The position numbers and the translations under genes were made by a program. Below, one piece after another: positions 57,245 to 64,000 of a stretch of DNA of 64,000 nt. The first letter of the stretch is position 1. Every line of letters begins with the position of its first letter. The notes below the pieces were generated by a model. It ran no database searches. It was not told where the DNA came from and was given only the letters and a program-made list of their open reading frames with translations. The DNA comes from Plotosus lineatus (Eukaryota > Chordata > Actinopteri > Siluriformes > Plotosidae), in assembly GCA_024760905.1 (NCBI GenBank), contig CM045733.1, forward strand, positions 14,856,001-14,920,000, in the 5' to 3' direction.

Positions 57245-58543
57245 ATGCCGGAGGAGTGGAGGAGAAGTGTGCTGGTGCCCATTTTTAAGAACAAGGGAGA
57301 CATGCAGAGTTGCGGCAACTACAGAGGGATAAAGTTGATGAGCCATACGATGAAGTTATGGGAAAGAATAGTGGAAGCTAGACTAAGGGCAGAGGTCAGC
57401 ATTTGTGAACAACAGTTTGGTTTCATGCCAAGAAAGAGCACCACAGATGCAATGTTTGCTTTGAGGATGTTAATAGAGAAGTACAGAGAAGGTCAGAGGG
57501 AGCTACATTGTGCCTTTGTTGATCTGGAAAAAGCATATGACAGGGTGCCGAGAGAGGAACTGTGGTATTGCATGAGGAAGTCTGGAGTGGCAGAGAAGTA
57601 TGTTAAAGTGGTGCAGGACATGTATGAGAGATGTAAGACAGTGGTGAGGTGTGCTGTCGGTGTGACAGAAGAGTTCAAGGTGGAGGTGGGACTGCATCAA
57701 GGGTCAGCTCTGAGCCCCTTCTTGTTTGCTATGGTGATGGACAGGCTGACAGACGAGGTGAGACAAGAATCTCCATGGACTATGATGTTTGCAGATGACA
57801 TCGTGATCTGTAGTGAGAGCAGAGAACAAGTGCAGGAAAATCTAGAGAGGTGGAGGTATGCCCTGGAAAGGAGAGGAATGAAGGTTACCCTCAGAAAATC
57901 AGAATACATGTGTGTGAATGAGAAGGACCCAGGAGGAACGGTGATGTTACAGGGAGCAGAGATAACGAAGGTGGAGGATTTTAAGTACTTAGGCTCAACA
58001 ATCCAGAGCAATGGAGAGTGTGGAAAAGAGGTGAAGAAGCGTGTGCAGGCAGGCTGGAATGGTTGGAGAAAAGTGTCTGGTGTGATGTGCGATAGGAGAG
58101 TGTCAGCAAGAATGAAGGGAAAAGTGTACAAGACGGTGGTGAGGCCAGCGATGCTGTATGGCTTAGAAACAGTGGCGCTGAGGAAAAGACAGGAGGCAGA
58201 GCTGGAGGTCACGGAGATGAAAATGTTGAGGTTCTCTCTGGGAGTAACGAGGATGGATAGGATCAGAAATGAGTATATCAGAGAGACAGCCCATGTAAGA
58301 TGTTTTGGAGACAAAGTCAGAGAGGCTAGATTGAGATGGTTTGGACATGTACAGAGGAGGGACAGTGAGTATATTGGCAGTAGGATGCTGAGGTTGGAAC
58401 TCCCAGGCAGAAGGCCTCGAGGAAGACCAAAGAAGAGATTTATGGATGTGGTGAAGGAAGACATGAAGGTCGTTGGAGTCAGAAAAGAAGATGCAGAGGA
58501 CAGGGTGAGGTGGAGGCGGATGATTTGCTGTGGCGACCCCTGA
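57245..58543 (+). pseudogene. RTE reverse transcriptase and C-terminal region
   Basis: 432 codons. RT blocks: [74 protein letters not shown] and MMFADDIVICSESREQ (catalytic Asp pair). C-terminal region ends [13 protein letters not shown] with TGA at 58541-58543, inside the conserved 3' end. Separated from the upstream frame only by the two frameshifts. Confidence 0.9.
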
Positions 58544-58915
58544 AGGGAGCAGCCGAAAGTAAAAGAAGATGATTTTCTTCCTAACATGGGCTCGCAGTTG
58601 AATAGTCCTGGTAATCTTAGTCTCTGACATGACTAGGCGTGAACCAGTTAGTAGAATGTACTTATTGTTGAAAACTTCAAAGGGAGTCTGCCAAATGCCT
58701 TACATGGAAATGTAAACAGGCATGACAGTTCATGTCAGGCTTTACACACTGATGCTTTCTCTGCTTGTATAAGCAGCTGTGTTATGACTTGGACCGCCAT
58801 GTTGAGTGCAGGTTATTTTCTTATATCTGTTCAGAAAACCTTTTTGTTGTTATGCTATTGAAATTAAACTGCTTTAGTGGGCTTAAAATCACTAAAGTCA
58901 GCAATGCTGATGGTA

Positions 58916-58916
<1 letters not shown>

Positions 58917-58972
<56 letters not shown>
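58917..58972. repeat. (GT)n microsatellite
   Basis: About 54 bases of pure GT. Confidence 0.95.
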
Positions 58973-58976
<4 letters not shown>

Positions 58977-60671
58977 TAGAAGGTTAATGACACATGAGTC
59001 ATAAGTTCATTTACCAGAGTATTTTTGGCACAAATTATGGTCCATTACTATGCAGCACACAAATGTCTAACACACATCATCTAAAATGTTCTGTGAAATT
59101 CTTGAGTTTCAGTATAGATAAATGTCTTTATTACCACATCTCTCAAAACAGCCATAAGTCCATAAAAGACCTAAATCAAATTGACCGATCCACAAAATGC
59201 TTTGCAGATCAAAACACCGTGCATCTATTCAGAGCAATAGTTAAAGGAGCTCCCTCAAGATTTCCCCCTACATTTAGTTGCCAGAAAGTCATTTAAATAT
59301 TCTATGAATGTTCAAAATACTGGTCGATATTTGTTACATAGTTTTTCATCTTGTAAATCAAAATAAGTCTAGAGTTTTACGGCCCAATGTGGAGCAGAAG
59401 GAAATTTGTTGCATCAGGGACTTTTTGAAATTTCTTTTGCTGAATAGTTTGCAAAGAGTGAGATCACATTGCTAACTGCTAACAAACTTAAAAGAAAAAT
59501 GAAAGGAATGTCTTTAAAACGTCCCTCTTACACTGAAAATATGTGCATTTTCATAATCAGGCTTTTACTTACATTTTTGTTATTGCAATCTGTATAAATG
59601 CATAGAGTAGTTTTCATAAGTCAGTTTGAAAAGGTTGCCATTTGTGGTCTGTTTTACTCCCATGATTGCACAGAATCATGAGAATAGGATATGGACGCAT
59701 CAGTTCCAATAAGGCAGGATAATGGCAAAAATAACAGGATACAGATAATAAACTCAAATATCAGACATAAATTAGTAAACCTCGAAATAAATAAATAATT
59801 AAAAAGGCTAGTCATATTGGCACATAATACGTAAACTTCATTTACATACATCAGATAGGTATTTGCTCCGGTGATCCTATGGTGTACGTATATCCTTTAA
59901 TTTAAATGCAAAACACTTCTGCGTTTTCAGTTATTGGATTAACTGTGTGATACTGTGAGATTCACACCACCATTAAAGACAATACACATTTAAAGTATAG
60001 CAACTCTAACCAGCTAACATGTTTCAGAAATATTTTCATATATGTAGGATTTGTCCATGCTACTCAGATATTTAGTGAATATGTTGATCTGTTCGGTATT
60101 ACCCAGCCTTACAGTTTTGAAGGTACTTTTTGAACACTTAGAGCAAAACACTATTTTTTTAGAATGGAAGACTAGAATTTGAAGGATTTTAAGTGACTTG
60201 GCAACCTTGGAATGCAGCTGTTAAAGATTTTTCTTCAACATGAGAATCACCACTCTATTAGTATGTACACTTTGAAATGTTCCCATTATGCAGCCCATCT
60301 TTGCGCTTTCTTTCTGATGTGTAAAGGAAAGCTTGACACTCTTTTTTAATGTTTTCACTCCATACATTATTAACGATATGAACATCTCCTGCTGATGCAG
60401 TAACTGCTCTGTCCAAGCTGTTATAAAAGCTCAGGAGTTTATAGAATTTGTGATGACCTCATCTGTCCTCTTGGTGCCAGTTGATTTTCCAACAGACTCC
60501 CAATGGTTTTGTTTTTTGCTGTTGGTTTGACATTGTGAGATTATTTGTTTATTTAATTAGTCATTTATTTTTGAAATGTGCTTATACAGAACATCCAGAA
60601 ATGATGCTGTGTACTTTGGGTTTTTTCCATCTTGCTGGAGGTTTTCACTCTGTGAGTGCTTCTAGTTAAAG
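58973..60671. other. Unique-looking noncoding DNA
   Basis: 1.7 kb with no repeat or coding exon recognised, the longest repeat-poor stretch in the right part of the window. Confidence 0.45.
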
Positions 60672-61740
60672 CAGTGGTTCTCAAATAGTGGGGCATGCCC
60701 CCCTGGGGTGGGGGGGGCATGGTACGATGCCAGGGGGGCGCGTGTGACCCCAGGAAACATGCCTTTTTTGCCGTATTAGAATAAAGTGTAATTGTACATC
60801 CACTATAGCAGGTGGCAGTGACTTCCTCACTGTCAGAATGTGCCCATAGGTAAAATAAGAAGTAAAGTTAATAAAACCACCATGGAAATTTTTAAGAGGG
60901 ACGGAAAGAGAGGCGGAGAGAGACGTAGACAGTGAGAGAAATGAAAGTCTCCCGGAAGCTAAGTCGAGGAGGTATGATGAAGTGGATGTAGCACTTGGGT
61001 TCACTGTGAGAAATGGTGAGAAATGAGGAAGGACCGTTGTGTTTACTGTGTTTGAAAACATTGGCAGCAGAGAGCATGAAGCCAAATAAATTCAGGCATC
61101 ACTTAAAGACATCACACCCGATTACGTGATGAGCCGCGTGAGTGTTTTTCAGCGAAAACGTGCCAAGTGTTACCAACAACCATCCTGCTTTGTGAAAGAT
61201 ATTCCATCAAACCAGGGAGATCTGTTAGCATCAGATAAGGTGGCATACCAAACTTCTCAGTACAGCAGAGCAGAGGAACTGATCCTACCTGCAGCAGACA
61301 CGGTCTCTGTCATGCTGAATGACATCAGTGCTGTGAAAAAAAATCCAGGTCCCAGTTCAGCATTGAGCAGGAGCTGAGAGTTCAGTATCGTGCTTTAAAC
61401 CCGGCTTTGAAAATCTGTGCACTGCAAAATATGCTCATTATAGCCATTAATCTGGACTTAATCATTTTTGACTATAAATAAATAAATAAATAATACATTG
61501 TTTTATTCGTTTTTTTTTTTTTGTAGGTTTAAGTGTTTTATATATTGTGCTCCTGAGTTAATATTGCTGATCAATTTGAATTTATTATTTTTTTTATTGA
61601 TTTTATTTCATTTTATTTTTCAGTATCAAATGGTTCAAAGTGTTTGTCAAAATAAGGATACTTTTTTCATTTCAGGCAAATTGATGCACTTGAAATCTTT
61701 TTGTTTAAAGACTAAAAATTGTTAATAAAGTTATTCTTTG
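60672..61740 (+). mobile_element. hAT-type transposon relic
   Basis: The left end AGCAGTGGTTCTCAAATAGT is a common hAT terminus. A decayed transposase N-terminal region follows at about 60881-61340. The right end is uncertain. Confidence 0.55.
60881..61340 (+). pseudogene. ZBED5-like hAT transposase N-terminal relic
   Basis: Reading across frameshifts: RRYDEVDVALGFTVRNG, then CVYCV-like and AAESMKPNKFRHHLKTSHP (a BED zinc-finger region), then YQTSQYSRAEELILPAADTV and SVMLNDI. This order (BED finger, then AEELILPAA-type block) is typical of the ZBED5 group of domesticated and mobile hAT transposases. The RNase H-like catalytic part is missing. Confidence 0.6.
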
Positions 61741-61830
61741 TTGGAAGTTGATCTATATTTCTTCATTTTTTTGTATTCCATAATGATAATAAAGATGCAG
61801 AGGATTACTTATAACAATTTTTAGACACTA

Positions 61831-62657
61831 CAGTGGTACCTCACTTTACGAAAGTCTCACCAAATGAAAAATTCAGGTTACTAAACGCATTTTCTTAAAA
61901 TTTTTCTCTCTGGATACAAAACAAGTTCACATTACGAAAGCGACATTTTAAAAATTAAAACGCACCATTCAAACAATACACGAGCTGGTCTCCATCAATG
62001 ATGTTCAAACATCTTGCCGTGCTGGCCTCCCATTTGCTAGGAGGGATGAGACGGCTACCTCCCATTGCCTATCTACCAACATCCTGCCCTGCTGGCCTCC
62101 CATTGGTAGAAGGGATGACGCAGCTCCCTCTTATTGGCTATCTCCCAAAATCCTGCCCCACTGGCCTCCCATTGGCTAGGAGGGATGACGCAGCTCCCTC
62201 CCATTGGCTATTATGGAGCTGCAGCTACCATAATGCTTTTCGTGTAAAGGTCAGAGTTACTGTTGTTTCATGCTTTATTTTTTTGACTCAGGCTTTTAAC
62301 CTTCCATAAGCATTTGTAAGATTATAACTCTGCGAAGAAGATGTGGTCAACACACATGTGCACGCACACACGCACGCACATGCGCGCGTGTGATTTCCGG
62401 TGCAAGTGAGAAGAAGAAACGGCTCGAGTGATATCGCAAGGAATATGGCTAAACCCGTCTACCATCGGTACGATATTAAAGCAGAAGGAGGACTTAAAGG
62501 GTATGCTTTTATCATTTTTAAATGGTTTATGGGATAGTATTGGGAGCCTCGGAACGAATCACACGTTTTACATGTAAAATGCGGTTCAATTTATGAAAAA
62601 TGCAGGTTACGAAAAAAGCGCTGGAACGGATTAATTTCGTAAAGTGAGGTACCACTG
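61831..62657 (+). mobile_element. Tigger/pogo-type MITE, copy 5
   Basis: CAGTGGTACCTCACTTTACG to AAGTGAGGTACCACTG, flanked by TA; its TIRs are the best matched of the five copies. A block with CTCCCATTGGCTA is repeated four times between 62020 and 62215. The transposase relic is near 62400-62500. Confidence 0.88.
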
Positions 62658-62719
62658 TATTTATATTGGGGGGGGGGGGGCGTTAAATGTTTTCCTCATC
62701 CTGGGGGGGGGCATTAAAG

Positions 62720-63198
62720 CAGTACTTCTCAATTGTTTTCTGTGGCGCCCCCACAGGAAGAAAAAAAACATTTCATGCCCCCCACCTCCCTTGAACAACT
62801 ATAAGCAGTATTATTTGTCTATAGAATTATTAGGACATCTATGCATAACATTGTATCTTTATTAACATTAAACAAACAAAAAGAAATATAGTTCAACTTA
62901 CAATAAAGAAAAACTTCATTAACATTGTTTTTTAATTCGTAATAGAAAAGATGTGCATGAAATAAAAAAATACATCCTTTTTTATACTCATTTAACTTCT
63001 GTCTTAATATTTTCATCTCTCCACCTTTCTCTTTGCTCTTGTTAGAAAGTTTTCCGTGTTGTTTCTTGAGGGGTTGTTTACTGCACTTCATATCGATATT
63101 GTTTGCTCGTACGAAAATCCGTTACACCATCGCGTGACAATGAGAGCACCACAGCCAACTAGTGGAGTGGAGGTACACCCACTATTTGAGAAGCACTG
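62720..63198 (+). mobile_element. hAT-type MITE (CAGTRCTTCTC TIR), copy 2
   Basis: CAGTACTTCTCAATTGTTTT to TATTTGAGAAGCACTG. It shares GTTTCTTGAGGGGTTGTTTA and GAGTGGAGGT blocks with 12880-13199 but carries about 190 extra internal bases (about 62810-63050). Flanks CATTAAAG and AGTTAAAG match at 6 of 8 bases. Confidence 0.75.
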
Positions 63199-64000
63199 AG
63201 TTAAAGTAATGCAGTTAAAGGCATTACTTTTAAGTTGACCTCATTTAACATTTCAGTTCACATTGTTTCATGTAACTGTAGTATGATGTGACTTTATTTA
63301 ATACATGGAAAATTGCACTAGTTGGCAAATTGCTGAGGAATAAAACACTTTGGAACATGTTGTTATTGGCAAATAAGGCGTAGTAAAAAAAAAAATGCCA
63401 TCCTTCCCTTAATGGGCTCAAAGAAATGGGGTTGGTAGGTTGTAATTGATTTTTTCTGTCCTTGCGATTGTGTATTCTCTCTATATATAATACGCATAAT
63501 AAGCACCACATGCTACTAGCACACTCAATGTACTATGCTTAGACAGTGCCTTCTGGCCCGCTAGCTCTTTTAGAATCTTGTCAGTGCAGACTTTGACTCA
63601 CTTCTCTCCACACTATGTGTTGTACAGATCAGTCTGCACTTCCTTAAGCTGGCTGTAATCTATAGTATTAAGCCCCTGTGCTGGGAATGCTATGCTATTA
63701 TCCATAAATATCAGCATGAATATGGTTTTACAAATAATAAAATACACTTAGTGGTGAAAAGAGATCTCTGAGACCACCTGCATGGTTTTAATAGCCAACA
63801 GCGTAATGAGAATCAACCATTTTTACACAGAAGTAACACAAGTCCACAACGCAAACCAAGCGCCATCGATTTTGTTTGACCTGACTGGACGTTGTAACCA
63901 GTTACTCATGAGAGAGGGGGTGGAATACATTATTCTCCACATTGGCTCACACAAAGTTGGGCAATAGAATATAGTGTTGCGACTGGCTGCACACTAATTA
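63199..64000. other. Noncoding DNA, nothing recognised
   Basis: No exon, RNA gene or bounded repeat identified up to the window end. Confidence 0.4.

Larger units (their letters stand above)
55413..58571 (+). mobile_element. Expander-like RTE retrotransposon, nearly intact full-length copy
   Basis: It runs from the 5' end (CCATGAGGTGGGGG) to the 3' end (GGCGACCCCTGAAGGGAGCA, AAAGAAGA). Near-identical 15-mers ATTTTCTTCATAACA (55398-55412) and ATTTTCTTCCTAACA (58572-58586) are a likely target duplication with one change. It encodes an AP-type endonuclease and a reverse transcriptase with FADD present; only two small frameshifts (about 57045 and about 57210) break the single large frame. It is the best candidate source for the truncated RTE copies and the RTE-tailed SINEs. 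Confidence 0.93.

Noticed and set aside
57697..58587. 296-codon open frame on the minus strand
   Set aside because: Antisense of the RTE RT and C-terminal region; the same antisense frame recurs at every RTE copy.
62020..62215. Short direct repeats that might suggest a CRISPR-like array
   Set aside because: Units are imperfect and contiguous with no uniform unique spacers, and they lie within a MITE of a vertebrate genome.

Overview
The window is vertebrate nuclear DNA, almost certainly from a ray-finned (teleost) fish. The signs are a multi-exon vertebrate gene with GT-AG introns, very abundant (CA/GT)n and (TA)n microsatellites, Rex3- and Expander-like RTE retrotransposons, tRNA-derived SINEs with L2-like tails, and many Tigger/pogo- and hAT-type MITEs. 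Coding sequence is under 10% of the window. There is no sign of prokaryotic or viral genome organisation and no CRISPR array.

The one clear host gene is the 3' part of a MICAL3-type gene on the + strand (about 2928-46146). I reconstructed 27 exons. Their phases agree at every junction, and together they give one open frame of 1,526 codons: the second half of the FAD monooxygenase domain (2928-5371), a CH domain (7083-7515), a basic NLS-like linker (7848-8365), a LIM domain with all eight zinc ligands (21441-24149), a Glu-rich and long low-complexity region (25904-33829), and a C-terminal bMERB coiled coil (35285-46146) ending in a stop and two AATAAA signals. The N-terminal half of the monooxygenase and the promoter lie left of the window. 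Two small phase-neutral exons (37085-37135, 38731-38796) and a possible early terminal exon (14093-14185) suggest alternative splicing.

The introns are packed with mobile elements. Expander-like RTE copies lie at 1-453, 8820-10570, 11050-11404, 16879-19968, 44520-45097, 51655-52495 (old) and 55413-58571 (nearly intact). A Rex3 fragment with a 5' inversion lies at 1407-2384. Tigger-type MITEs (about 0.7-0.85 kb, TIR starting CAGTGGTACCTC) lie at 5421, 21780, 30676, 40227 and 61831; a second TA-flanked MITE family starts CAGTGATCCC. hAT-type elements lie at 12880, 37604, 60672 and 62720, and an unclassified 2.1-kb TIR element at 27068-29214. Three SINE groups are present. One (SINE-A) occurs with two different 3' tails, L2-like or RTE-derived, and its RTE-tailed form carries both ends of the RTE element; I consider this the most interesting observation.

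Right of the MICAL3 3' end (46.3-64 kb) there is no convincing coding exon. A GC-richer block at about 48820-49330 with a good splice donor may be the promoter and untranslated first exon of a downstream gene; the rest is repeats and apparently unique noncoding DNA.
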